Positions 29,412-37,223 of a stretch of 49,868 nucleotides of DNA are shown here, piece after piece (positions within the stretch are counted from its first letter, which is position 1; each line of letters begins with the position of its first letter). Under the pieces are notes generated by a model, which was not told the origin of the DNA, did no database searches, and saw only the letters and a program-made list of their open reading frames with translations. The DNA comes from Tychonema sp. LEGE 07203 (lineage in GTDB: Bacteria > Cyanobacteriota > Cyanobacteriia > Cyanobacteriales > Microcoleaceae): contig NZ_JADEXD010000027.1 in NCBI RefSeq assembly GCF_015207285.1, forward strand, positions 1 through 49,868, written 5' to 3'. The position numbers and the translations under genes were made by a program.

Positions 29412-29507
29412 TGACAGAAAACTAGATTTAGTTTAGGATAATTTGATCGTAAAAAGCGATCGCCCCAAGGTCTGGAAAACTAAAAAGCGATCGCCTATCA
29501 AAGTTCA

Positions 29508-29570
29508 AATCCCATCAAGTGGGATTTATCAACCATTTACAATTCCCATTAAGTGGGATGTATCAACTAT
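29508..29570 (+). promoter_or_regulatory. Twin palindromic sites upstream of the 29569 gene
   Basis: Two 29-bp direct copies, 34 bp apart, each contain the palindrome TCCCA-NNAAG-TGGGA (29510-29524 and 29544-29558), followed by a conserved TATCAAC. The second copy ends at the start codon at 29569. Two evenly spaced palindromes right before a start codon suggest an operator. Confidence 0.6.
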
Positions 29571-30012
29571 GTTAGCAAGCTTTCGACCAAAATCAACCCC
29601 CAGACACAGATTGAGCCGGTTTGTGACAAAAGAGGCGATCGCCCGCCTGCTCAAAATCAAGATAGAACAAATATATCGCTTCGAGTGCTGGGCGCATATC
29701 CTGTACGTACACGCCCAAGGGATGAGTCGGTTTGTGAGTTATGCCGACTTTCCGCCAGTGGTGGGAGTAGAATCGCCCTCTGGTTTAGATTTTGGTTACT
29801 GGAAGCGCCGGATGGCGAGTCAGAAACAGAGACACGCGCCGAATTTTTGGGTGGATTTCTATGCGGAGAAATTTCAGAAAGCTGTTTGTGTTTCTGAATT
29901 GTTCGAGTGGGGGAAAATGGTGGGATTGATTAAATTGATGTTAAGTCGAATAGCCCTGGAGTCGCTGCGAAAGGTTTATGCACAAGAGAAATCTCTGCTG
30001 GAACATTTTTAA
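29569..30012 (+). CDS. Unknown protein with a possible N-terminal helix-turn-helix
   Basis: The product is 147 residues from ATG 29569; an in-frame TTG at 29443 would translate HIP1 sites and repeats and is unlikely. Residues about 8-35 (RLSRFVTKEAIARLLKIKIEQIYRFECW) look like a helix-turn-helix. The middle is rich in aromatic residues (HILYVHAQGMSRFVSYADFPPVV, DFGYWKRRM), and the C-terminal half is helical. I do not recognise the family. It diverges from XRE copy 2 and has two palindromes right before its start, so regulation by that protein is plausible. Confidence 0.6.
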   Translation: MLASFRPKSTPRHRLSRFVTKEAIARLLKIKIEQIYRFECWAHILYVHAQGMSRFVSYADFPPVVGVESPSGLDFGYWKRRMASQKQRHAPNFWVDFYAEKFQKAVCVSELFEWGKMVGLIKLMLSRIALESLRKVYAQEKSLLEHF

Positions 30013-30020
30013 ATTATGAC

Positions 30021-30115
30021 TTACACACGGGTGATTAGAAACCGGGTTTTTTTGCGAAAATACGGCATCCCAGCCCTTAACTAAGTGAAAAACCCGGTTT
30101 CTTTGCTGTGCGTAA
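30021..30115. mobile_element. Small inverted-repeat element (AGAAACCGGGTTTTT family)
   Basis: The ends TTACACAC and GTGCGTAA are imperfect inverted copies. Inside, AGAAACCGGGTTTTT (30037-30051) and AAAAACCCGGTTTCT (30088-30102) are perfect complements. Related copies lie at 45963-46028 and, as a compact palindrome, at 49842-49859. It has no coding capacity. Confidence 0.65.
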
Positions 30116-30578
30116 CTCCCATAAATCCGATCTCTGCCACAAATATTCAAAAATTGGTTCAAGCTCGACTGCAACAGTTATAATTTCTCCATGCGTTTCC
30201 CTCTCTATCTCTTGTTAAGCCCATGAGTAACCTTTCAAACATCCCAGGCGATCGCGGGAATTACAGGCTAAGTCCGATCAGTCTGCGGTTATGCGTTTGG
30301 TGGGGTTCCCGCCGTCAGAGTCGAAGCAGGCTTTGATTGAGTTGGCTGATTATGTTTTTAGTCAACTTTATTAGGTGCGATTTAACAACTCGATTAGACG
30401 AGGGGGACAAGCTAGGGATATAAATTATAGATGCTAGGGAATCTGGGTTGATAGAGGCTGAGGCTGAACGAGGTTTGCAAAGGGCGAAAAATATTACACG
30501 CCGAAAAATTGATAGCGTCCGAATAATTGGCGATATCTATGACATCACTTTTACTGAGTTTCAATAAAGTAGGTTTTT
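30116..30578 (+). pseudogene. Region of gene fragments
   Basis: Two short frames here look like tails of lost genes. At 30291-30374 the end reads MRLVGFPPSESKQALIELAD then YVFSQLY and a stop; an overlapping frame from ATG 30223 reads MSNLSNIPGDRGNYRLSP, so a frameshift may split one gene. At 30448-30567 the frame reads GLIEAEAERGLQRAKNITRR then KIDSVRIIGDIYDITFTEFQ and stop, 11 bases before the next gene. Neither has a full domain. I cannot name the parent families. Confidence 0.4.
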
Positions 30579-30962
30579 ATGTCTCGCACACTAGATATTT
30601 TTGTAGACTTTCCACAGGACATCGAACATTTAATCAAAGAATTAGAGTTTATATTGGCTCTTAAATTAGAGCTGGTTTCTGATGGCATTGACAACTGGTA
30701 TGAGTATCGTAACTCAACAATCACTCTTACTGTAGGAAGGCATGATTTTGAAAACGATCGAGAGATCAAATTTGAAGAATACCCTTATAACCTATCAATC
30801 AGAGCGCTGAATATCTCGAATCAACTTGATAGGCAAAAGTGGCGTGATGATTTTGCTAGTTATGTTTTCCAAAAGTTGAAAGCTACAGAAAGCTATCGTT
30901 TAATGCTGGTGGATGACCTACAAGTGAAGTTAGAGGAGTTTGCGCCATTGGTGAAGGTTTGA
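30579..30962 (+). CDS. Unknown protein, possible immunity-type protein
   Basis: The product is 127 residues: MSRTLDIFVDFPQDIEHLIKELEFILALKLELVSDG, then a beta-rich middle (WYEYRNSTITLTVGRHDFENDREIKFEEYPYNLSIRAL) and a helical end. There is no signal peptide or membrane segment. It directly follows what looks like the tail of another gene (30448-30567), and that order (fragmented upstream frame, small acidic alpha/beta protein) is seen for immunity proteins of polymorphic toxins. That role is only a suggestion; I do not recognise the family. Confidence 0.55.
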   Translation: MSRTLDIFVDFPQDIEHLIKELEFILALKLELVSDGIDNWYEYRNSTITLTVGRHDFENDREIKFEEYPYNLSIRALNISNQLDRQKWRDDFASYVFQKLKATESYRLMLVDDLQVKLEEFAPLVKV

Positions 30963-31143
30963 TCGAACATCATAATAGGCTTAGATGAAACAGGAAATTT
31001 AAAAGTAGTTTTCCATAGCTTTTAACAAACCGATCGCACTTCTTGCATAATTCGGCTCATTTCAGTTCGTAAAGCTAACTTCAGCGATAAATTATCGAAT
31101 ATGTTACACTTATGTCTAGAGAAGAGAAAGGGAGTCAAACAAA

Positions 31144-31641
31144 ATGACAACTATTCAATCAATAACAACTGGACTAACATCCCTTTACGAACAGGATTTT
31201 TATCTGTGGTTACAGGCAACTATCAAATTATTAAAAGAGGGAAAGTTTTCTGAAATAGATTTAGAGAACTTACTAGAGGAACTGGAAAGTATGGGGAGAA
31301 GCGATAAAAATGCTTTAAAAAGTAATTTGAGGATACTTTTAATGCACTTGCTTAAGTATAAATATCAGCCAGAAAAAAGAACAAATAGTTGGGTTTACAC
31401 CATTCGTGAACATCGTAAACGCATCCGAGATACCTTCAAAACCAGTCCGATTTTATATCGTTTTTTTGAAGAGATATTTAATGAATCTTATCAAGATGCT
31501 AGGGAATTAGCCGCAGATGAAACCGGTTTATCTATTCAGATATTTCCCCCAGAGTCTCCCTTTACTGAAGAAGAAGTTCTTAATCCTGATTTTTTACCGC
31601 CTGAGTGCGATGGGCATGAAAATCCTGAAAATATTGAATAA
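31144..31641 (+). CDS. DUF29 family protein
   Basis: The 165-residue product is a typical DUF29 member: LYEQDFYLWLQATIKLLKEGKFSEIDLENLLEELESMGRSDKNALKSNLRILLMHLLKYKYQPEKR, then SWVYTIREHRKRI and PSLKYRFFEEI-like (SPILYRFFEEIFNESYQDAR). DUF29 genes are abundant in cyanobacteria and function is unknown. AAAGGGAG stands before ATG 31144, a good start. It is followed by a Uma2 gene 74 bp downstream on the same strand, possibly co-transcribed. Confidence 0.92.
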   Translation: MTTIQSITTGLTSLYEQDFYLWLQATIKLLKEGKFSEIDLENLLEELESMGRSDKNALKSNLRILLMHLLKYKYQPEKRTNSWVYTIREHRKRIRDTFKTSPILYRFFEEIFNESYQDARELAADETGLSIQIFPPESPFTEEEVLNPDFLPPECDGHENPENIE

Positions 31642-31715
31642 TTGAATCAGATATCCTTCTCTGTACCGATCTGTCATAATAGGATCGGCGAATATGCAAA
31701 AGCGAGGAAATAACT

Positions 31716-32255
31716 ATGGTCGCTGCTACTGTCGCACAGAAGCATTTTACTCTAGAAGAGTTCACGGCTAATCCCCTCGACCAAATCGAATGGGTGGATG
31801 GAAAACTCGTTGAGAAAGATGGAGTCACAGTCAAGCATGGTAAAATTCAATCAAGGCTGGGTTGTGCTTGGGCAAATTACAGAACTTTAAGCAAAAATGG
31901 AGGTGAACTTTATATTTCACCACCTTGTCGCACTAGCCGACAAATTCGCCGGCCCGATGTCGCTTATCTCACACCCGAATTAGTTGCACAATATGGCAAC
32001 CTTGCCACTTTACCCCAAAGTTTTCCCCTAATTGCCGAAATAGTTTCTCCTGCCGATATCGCTGAAGATGTCTTTCTCAAAGCACAGGAATATTTAGCAT
32101 CTAGCTGTCAGGAAGTCTGGTTGGTTTTTCCAGAAAGTCGTTTAATATTCGTGATAACTCAAGATAGAATGCTGACATTTAGAGCCGGCGATACTGCCAC
32201 CACCCAACAAATCCTCAGCGGTTTCAGCATCGAGGTCGATCGACTGTTAGCTTAA
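31716..32255 (+). CDS. Uma2 family endonuclease-like protein
   Basis: The 179-residue product begins MVAATVAQKHFTLEEFTANPLDQIEWVDGKLVEKDGVTVKHGKIQSRLG. Core: RRPDVAYLTPELVAQYG, PLIAEIVSPADIAEDVFLKAQEYLASSCQEVWLVFPESRLIFVIT. The PD, E and K..Y positions of the nuclease-like fold are present. It is a close paralogue of the gene at 34027 (same length, same motif order), so the GTPase gene lies between two sister Uma2 genes. The usual start ATG 31716 is supported by GCGAGGAAA upstream. Confidence 0.92.
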   Translation: MVAATVAQKHFTLEEFTANPLDQIEWVDGKLVEKDGVTVKHGKIQSRLGCAWANYRTLSKNGGELYISPPCRTSRQIRRPDVAYLTPELVAQYGNLATLPQSFPLIAEIVSPADIAEDVFLKAQEYLASSCQEVWLVFPESRLIFVITQDRMLTFRAGDTATTQQILSGFSIEVDRLLA

Positions 32256-32398
32256 ACATCAAACTAAATTGCTACAATATCTTTAAGACTCCCCCAGTCT
32301 CGCGTTGTGCGGACTTCGTTTGTAGAGCCTCCGAATTCTCTTCGGTGGTGTTTGAAATCCAGATTTAATCTCCCATCCTTCTCGGAGCGCAAACCGCC

Positions 32399-33574
32399 AT
32401 GTCAGACGACTTTTCCCTAGACGACCTTTTAAACAAAAGTTACGACGCTTTCAAAGAAGCAGAAAACCAGGTGGGACAGTGCAATGTTTTAGTCATCGGC
32501 AAAACCGGAGTCGGCAAAAGTACCCTGATCAATTCTGTGTTTCGCCAGCGGTTGGCAGAAACCGGAGTGGGCCGCCCCGTCACTCACGGTATTCGCCAAT
32601 ACACAAAACCGAATTGCCCGATCGCAGTTTACGACACTCCCGGACTAGAACTCAACGCCGAACAAATTAAAATTATTCAATTAAACGTTGCTAAACTAAT
32701 TGAAGACCAAAGACTCCTGCACCCAAAAGAACATATTCACGTCATTTGGTACTGCATCAATCACAGCGCCAATAGAATAGAATCAGTCGAGGAAAACTGG
32801 CTGAAAGAAATGGAAGTCAAAGATGTACCAGTGATTTTAGTGCTCACTCAAACTACATCGAAAAAGCCCAGCGAGTTTTTCAAGCAACTGGAACACATGA
32901 ATTTGCCAGTCAGTCAAATCATTCCAGTCATGGCAGAACCGGAAGAAATAGATGAGGATTATACAGTAAAATCTCACGGTTTAGACAAATTGGTGGATGC
33001 AACTTTTCAACTGCTGCCGGAAGTCGCTCAAAAAGCTTTTGTGAAAGAACAAATTGCCAATGTTTCGCTGAAATCTGACATGGCGTTTAAGTATGTAACT
33101 GGTTATGTTGCCGGTTCTGCAATTGTCGGTGCGACTCCTGTACCGTTTGCTGATGCGCCGATTTTGATGACGATGCAAACGGCAATGATTGCTAATATTA
33201 CTGTGATTTTTGGAATGCCCTTTGACAAGGGGTTTGTTTCGGCGATGCTGTCTGCGATTAGCGGTGCTGGCGGGGTTACTGCTGTGGGCAGAAGTATTGT
33301 TACTAATTTGATCAAAATGATTCCCGGTGCTGGTACTGTTGTCGGCGGTGCTATTTCCGGTGCAACGGCGGCAACTCTCACCCTTGCCCTCGGTTTGGCT
33401 TACATTGAAGTGCTTAAAACTTATATGAAAGCTCAAATTAATGGTGAAGAAGTTTCTTTGCAGCAGTTGACAAAGATGTTTGTAGATTTGTACAAGGATT
33501 ATGCTGCTTCGGGGCGCAAAACTTTGAAGGATGATGTGCCGAAGCCGCCGCCGAATCAAATTGATATTGAGTAG
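32399..33574 (+). CDS. Membrane-associated GTPase with DUF697-like C-terminal domain
   Basis: The 391-residue product has an Era-type GTPase domain: G1 GKTGVGKST (34-42), G2-region THGIRQY, G3 DTPG (79-82). The G4 position reads LVLTQTTSK where N/TKxD is expected, so guanine specificity is doubtful. Residues about 230-370 form a hydrophobic, glycine-rich domain with several membrane-like helices (YVTGYVAGSAIVGATPVPFADAP, GAGTVVGGAISGATAATLTLALG), like DUF697 of the cyanobacterial GTPase family. Function is unknown; membrane remodelling or cell-shape roles have been suggested for relatives. It is flanked by two Uma2 paralogues. Confidence 0.85.
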   Translation: MSDDFSLDDLLNKSYDAFKEAENQVGQCNVLVIGKTGVGKSTLINSVFRQRLAETGVGRPVTHGIRQYTKPNCPIAVYDTPGLELNAEQIKIIQLNVAKLIEDQRLLHPKEHIHVIWYCINHSANRIESVEENWLKEMEVKDVPVILVLTQTTSKKPSEFFKQLEHMNLPVSQIIPVMAEPEEIDEDYTVKSHGLDKLVDATFQLLPEVAQKAFVKEQIANVSLKSDMAFKYVTGYVAGSAIVGATPVPFADAPILMTMQTAMIANITVIFGMPFDKGFVSAMLSAISGAGGVTAVGRSIVTNLIKMIPGAGTVVGGAISGATAATLTLALGLAYIEVLKTYMKAQINGEEVSLQQLTKMFVDLYKDYAASGRKTLKDDVPKPPPNQIDIE

Positions 33575-33836
33575 ATTGGGAATTGGGAATTAGGGAATTG
33601 GGCTCTAGCGTTGCGGAGGGATTGGGAATTGGGAATTGGGCTCTAGCGTTGCGGAGGGATTGGGAATTGGGAATTGGGCTCTAGCGTTGCGGAGGGATTG
33701 GGAATTGGGAATTGGGCTCTAGCGTTGCGGAGGGATTGGGCATCTTGCCCTGAGCGAAGTCGAAGGGTGGGCATTGGGAATTGGAAATTTGGCATTGGGC
33801 ATTGGTTAGTTTCAATTACTAATTACCCATTTTTTA
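33575..33836. repeat. Four tandem copies of a 38-bp unit
   Basis: The unit begins CTCTAGCGTTGCGGAGGGAT and ends with two GGGAATT blocks. Copies begin at 33603, 33641, 33679 and 33717; the last runs into a GGGCATCTTGCCC palindrome and a GAGCGAAGTCGAAGGG piece. GGGAATT and GGCATTG units flank the array on both sides. No gene. Confidence 0.9.
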
Positions 33837-33976
33837 TTAACAACTAACAATTAACAACTAACAATTAACAACTAACAACGGACAACGGACAACGGACAAC
33901 GGACAACGGACAACGGACAACGGACAACGGACAACGGACAACGGACAACGGACAACGGACAACGGACAATTAACAA
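33837..33976. repeat. Heptamer array (CGGACAA, AACTAAC)
   Basis: Seven-base units run for about 140 bp: AACTAACAATTA-type units first, then at least twelve tandem CGGACAA copies (from about 33879 to 33966). This is the short tandem heptamer type seen in cyanobacterial genomes. Copy number probably varies between strains. Confidence 0.9.
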
Positions 33977-34026
33977 TTCCTAAAAATTGCTATAATACAA
34001 TTAGTTAATTCTGCAAAAGGGAGTAA

Positions 34027-34572
34027 ATGGTTGTGGTAATGACACCCGTTTTATCAGAAAATGTTTCTCTAGAAGACTTTATAGCTAATCCCCCGGACGA
34101 TATGGAATGGGTGGACGGGCAAATTGCAGAGAAAAATGGTATGACAGTAAAACACAGTAGAATCCAATCTAGACTAGATCGTTCTTGGGGAAATTACAAA
34201 GATTCTAGCGGACAAGGTGGCGAAGTCTATACGGAAGTTCCTTGTCGCACTGACAGGCGAGTGCGTCGTCCTGATGTTGCTTATTTGACGGCTGAACTTG
34301 TTGCTGAATATGGCGATGTTCCTACTTTTCCTCAAAGTCCGCTGTTAGTTGCGGAAATTGTTTCTCCTACTGATGTGGCGGAAGATGTTTTTCTGAAAGC
34401 ACAAGAGTATTTAGATTCTGGTTGTTTGGAAGTTTGGATTGTTTTTCCTGAGAGTCGCTGGATAATGATTGTGATTCAATCTCAAAAGTTAGCTTTTAAC
34501 TTGGGTTCTACAATCAGCACTCAGTTGGTTTTACCGGGTTTTAGTGTTGCTGTTGATGAGTTGTTGGGTTGA
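34027..34572 (+). CDS. Uma2 family endonuclease-like protein
   Basis: The 181-residue product starts MVVVMTPVLSENVSLEDFIANPPDDMEWVDGQIAEKNGMTVKHSRIQSRLDRSWGNYK. Core: RRPDVAYLTAELVAEYGDVPTFPQSPLLVAEIVSPTDVAEDVFLKAQEYLDSGCLEVWIVFPESRWIMIV. It is the sister of 31716-32255. The catalytic-type residues are in place. The start at 34027 follows AAAGGGAG; Met5 is a second choice. Its upstream region is a heptamer array, so its promoter probably lies inside or just after that array. Confidence 0.92.
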   Translation: MVVVMTPVLSENVSLEDFIANPPDDMEWVDGQIAEKNGMTVKHSRIQSRLDRSWGNYKDSSGQGGEVYTEVPCRTDRRVRRPDVAYLTAELVAEYGDVPTFPQSPLLVAEIVSPTDVAEDVFLKAQEYLDSGCLEVWIVFPESRWIMIVIQSQKLAFNLGSTISTQLVLPGFSVAVDELLG

Positions 34573-34844
34573 TGGCAAATATTGGTTAATTAGTTATATT
34601 TAACTGCTTTCTGGCAGAGTTCGTCGGTGCTGTTTGCGATTGTTTGTGAAAAAATGCTTGACAAAATGCCGTAGCTTGCGGGGCGGGACACGATCGCACT
34701 GCTAGTTAAGTTAATGAAAGTTATTGGCAATAAACAGTGTAGTTTTAAATTTGCACAAAATCGCCGACAGCGGTAATATACTTATTGCTTTGTTTGCAAA
34801 TTTAGCGTAAATTCCGATCGAGAATTAAAACGATTAATAGAAAT

Positions 34845-35162
34845 ATGTCCAAGACTTACACTGTTGAATTGATCCACCAAGGCACTACCCATACCGTACA
34901 AGTGCCGGAAAACAAACAAATTCTGCAGGCGGCGGCCGCTGCGGGGATTGAGTTGCCGAGTTCTTGCAATGCGGGGGTTTGTACTACTTGCGCTGCAAAA
35001 ATTATTGAAGGGGAAGTCGAACAAAGCGATGGTATGGGCGTAAGCCCGGAACTTCAGGCAGAAGGTTATGTGTTGCTGTGCGTTGCTTATCCGAGATCGA
35101 ATTTGAAGATAGAAACAGAAAAAGAAGATATTGTGTACGCTCGCCAGTTCGGTAAATCTTAG
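34845..35162 (+). CDS. Plant-type [2Fe-2S] ferredoxin
   Basis: The 105-residue product has the plant-type cluster motif SSCNAGVCTTCAAKI and the fourth ligand in LLCVAYP (Cys-x4-Cys-x2-Cys ... Cys). It is a little longer than PetF (97 residues) and differs from it in the surface, e.g. GMGVSPELQAEGYVLLC and the basic end RQFGKS. It probably carries electrons to a specific partner rather than being the main photosynthetic ferredoxin; this is an inference. The 67-residue protein and DUF3326 gene follow on the same strand. Confidence 0.93.
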   Translation: MSKTYTVELIHQGTTHTVQVPENKQILQAAAAAGIELPSSCNAGVCTTCAAKIIEGEVEQSDGMGVSPELQAEGYVLLCVAYPRSNLKIETEKEDIVYARQFGKS

Positions 35163-35207
35163 AAATAGACTAAAATTGACCTAAGTATCGATCGCGGTAA
35201 AATCATT

Positions 35208-35411
35208 ATGGATCGCCCTATGACCACCCATTTCATTTCCGCAGAAGTTGACCTCCACGATACCGCCGAGGAACTGCACTCGGCTATTGAAATTGAACTG
35301 AAAAAGCACGGAGAACCGCTGCGCTGGGCTGTCACAGACGTGGATGTCGATCGGCAAAAGGCTGTGGTAGAAGGCTACGTGCTCGTGGAATCATCCCCCG
35401 TAGCAGCGTGA
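35208..35411 (+). CDS. Small conserved cyanobacterial protein, function unknown
   Basis: The product is 67 residues, or 63 from the second in-frame ATG (35220): MTTHFISAEVDLHDTAEELHSAIEIELKKHGEPLRWAVTDVDVDRQKAVVEGYVLV. It has an alpha-beta pattern with no cysteines, signal or membrane part. Its stop overlaps the GTG of the DUF3326 gene (GTGA), so the two are translationally coupled. The pairing suggests a shared role. I do not know the function. Confidence 0.78.
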   Translation: MDRPMTTHFISAEVDLHDTAEELHSAIEIELKKHGEPLRWAVTDVDVDRQKAVVEGYVLVESSPVAA

Positions 35412-36607
35412 ACTCCCCCCCTTTAACAGTGGTTTTGATAGTCCCCACAGGCGTTGGAGCCTCGATTGGTGGGTTTGCAGGAGATGCGCTGCCGGTGGCT
35501 AGGGCGATCGCCCAAGTTTCAGATACGCTGATTACTCACCCCAACGTCCTCAACGGCGCTCAACTGTATTGGCCGATACCTAACGCTCTCTACGTGGAAG
35601 GTTACGCCCTTGACAAGTTTGCAGCGGGATGCTGGGGGTTGCAACCAGTACATCAAAATCGCATCGGCTTAATCCTAGATTCCGCGATCGAACCAGAGTT
35701 GCAGTTGCGCCACTTGCAAGCCGTTGATGCTGCTAGGGCCACATTAGGTTTGAACGTAAGTGATTGTATTTTGACCGATCGCCCCCTGGAAGTAGAATTG
35801 CGTATTTCAGAATCAGGGGCATCCTGGGGGACGATCGCGAATCCCGACAGTTTATTGCGCGCCGCCGAAAAATTAATCCGACAAGCAAAAGTCGAGGCGA
35901 TCGCCGTTGTGGCGAGATTTCCCGACGATGAAGGCAGCATCGCCCTCGAAAACTACCGCCGCGGCAAAGGAGTTGACCCCCTCGCCGGCGCGGAAGCTGT
36001 CATCAGCCACCTGATCGTCAGAACTTTTAACATTCCCTGCGCCCACGCCCCGGCGCTGTCTGCGCTTCCCCTCGATCCGCAGCTTTCACCGCGATCGGCT
36101 GCTGAGGAAATCGGGTATACTTTTTTACCTTGCGTGCTCGCCGGCCTGGGCAAAGCACCGCAGTTTGTCACCCCTGCTGTGGGACAGGCATCTTGCCTGT
36201 CGCAGGTATTGGGCGGGCAAGATGCCCGCCCCACCACAGAGGGCGGGCAAGATGCCCGCCCCACAAGAGAGAAATTCTATGAAAACAGGGGAGATTTCGA
36301 GTTCCAGGGCTTGTGGGCCGATCGAGTCGATGCGGTGGTGATACCAGCCACAGCCTGCGGCGGCAGTGCTATCCTGAGTTTGAGCGGGCGATCGTCGGTA
36401 CAAATTATTGCTGTGGGCGACAACAAAACCCAGATGCAGGCGACTCCAGAAAAACTCGGAATCAAAGCTTTGCAGGTAAACTCATATTTAGAGGCGATCG
36501 GAGTCTTGGTCGCTTTGCGAGCCGGCATCACTCCAACTTCCTTGGGTGCAGACATTTCCCCCCTGCGTTGTTTGTCTGACTCAGCTCAACAAATCTCAAA
36601 TCTGTAA
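35408..36607 (+). CDS. DUF3326 domain protein with a repeat-derived insert
   Basis: The 399-residue product (GTG start overlapping the previous stop) matches the cyanobacterial and plant DUF3326 family: VLIVPTGVGASIGGFAGDALPVARAIAQVSDTLITHPNVLNGAQLYWP, later EGSIALENYRRGKGVDPLAGAEAVISHLIV, AHAPAL and ACGGSAILSL. Function is unknown. Residues about 257-287 (VGQASCLSQVLGGQDARPTTEGGQDARP) come from GGCATCTTGCC / GGGCAAGATGCCC palindromic repeats and interrupt the domain between APQFV and the conserved FEFQGLWADRVDAV. The frame is kept, so the protein probably remains functional. Confidence 0.88.
   Translation: MNSPPLTVVLIVPTGVGASIGGFAGDALPVARAIAQVSDTLITHPNVLNGAQLYWPIPNALYVEGYALDKFAAGCWGLQPVHQNRIGLILDSAIEPELQLRHLQAVDAARATLGLNVSDCILTDRPLEVELRISESGASWGTIANPDSLLRAAEKLIRQAKVEAIAVVARFPDDEGSIALENYRRGKGVDPLAGAEAVISHLIVRTFNIPCAHAPALSALPLDPQLSPRSAAEEIGYTFLPCVLAGLGKAPQFVTPAVGQASCLSQVLGGQDARPTTEGGQDARPTREKFYENRGDFEFQGLWADRVDAVVIPATACGGSAILSLSGRSSVQIIAVGDNKTQMQATPEKLGIKALQVNSYLEAIGVLVALRAGITPTSLGADISPLRCLSDSAQQISNL
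36177..36262. repeat. GGCATCTTGCC-family palindromes inside the DUF3326 gene
   Basis: The block holds one CAGGCATCTTGCCTG palindrome and two tandem copies of GGGCGGGCAAGATGCCCGCC (36209-36228 and 36241-36260 or close). The same family forms an array between moaA and narM at 19989-20112. Confidence 0.85.
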
Positions 36608-36629
36608 TCCATAATCTAAAAGTGATTAA

Positions 36630-37223
36630 GTGGCAGAAAAACTTCCCGAAAATCCTGAAATTGAACCATTGACGCGCACCCAAGTTTTAGTAGCAATGGG
36701 CGTGACAGCAATTATGTTGCTGGCGGTAGCTAAATTGTGGTTGCTATTTGGATCGGTATCGCTTTTGCCCGTCAAATTGATCGCAATGGATTTGCTCGCA
36801 GGATGCGCCCTCGGACTGGCAATTACAGGCGGTAGCGCGATCGTATATCACCTCTGGCCCGGTTATCGCCGGAGTGCTGACGTTTACTTAGAAGTAGTGC
36901 TCAAACCCCTATTTTGGCCGGATTTAATTTGGCTGGGACTGCTACCGGGACTGAGCGAAGAATTGTTATTTCGAGGCGTGATGCTTTCTGCCTTGGGAAT
37001 GAATTTTACTGGTTTAATTTTATCAAGTTCTTGCTTCGGCATTCTGCACTTGGGAGGCACGGATCAGTGGCCTTATGCTGTTTGGGCAACGGCTGTGGGA
37101 TTGCTGTTAGGTTACAGTGTTTTAGTGACTGGGAATTTGTTAGTGCCAATTACGGCTCATATCTGTACAAATTTGATTTCTAGCTGTGTTTGGAAGTGGG
37201 AACACAATCAAGTAAAGCAGTAG
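36630..37223 (+). CDS. CPBP family intramembrane metalloprotease
   Basis: The 197-residue product (GTG start) has about five to six membrane segments and the CAAX-protease/bacteriocin-processing signature: PGLSEELLFRGVML (Glu-Glu-x3-Arg, about 110-120), FGILHLGG (His), and ITAHICTNLIS (His-x3-Asn). These motifs place catalytic residues within the membrane. Substrates of cyanobacterial members are unknown. It follows the DUF3326 gene by 22 bp on the same strand, so the two are probably co-transcribed. Confidence 0.9.
   Translation: MAEKLPENPEIEPLTRTQVLVAMGVTAIMLLAVAKLWLLFGSVSLLPVKLIAMDLLAGCALGLAITGGSAIVYHLWPGYRRSADVYLEVVLKPLFWPDLIWLGLLPGLSEELLFRGVMLSALGMNFTGLILSSSCFGILHLGGTDQWPYAVWATAVGLLLGYSVLVTGNLLVPITAHICTNLISSCVWKWEHNQVKQ

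Noticed and set aside
33603..33755. Possible CRISPR array (38-bp copies)
   Set aside because: The full period is repeated, with no variable spacer.
35953..36403. Minus-strand frames with GRASCPP / DRQDACPT peptides in the DUF3326 gene
   Set aside because: These peptides are simply the reverse reading of GGCAAGATGCC repeats; the plus-strand DUF3326 frame is the real gene.
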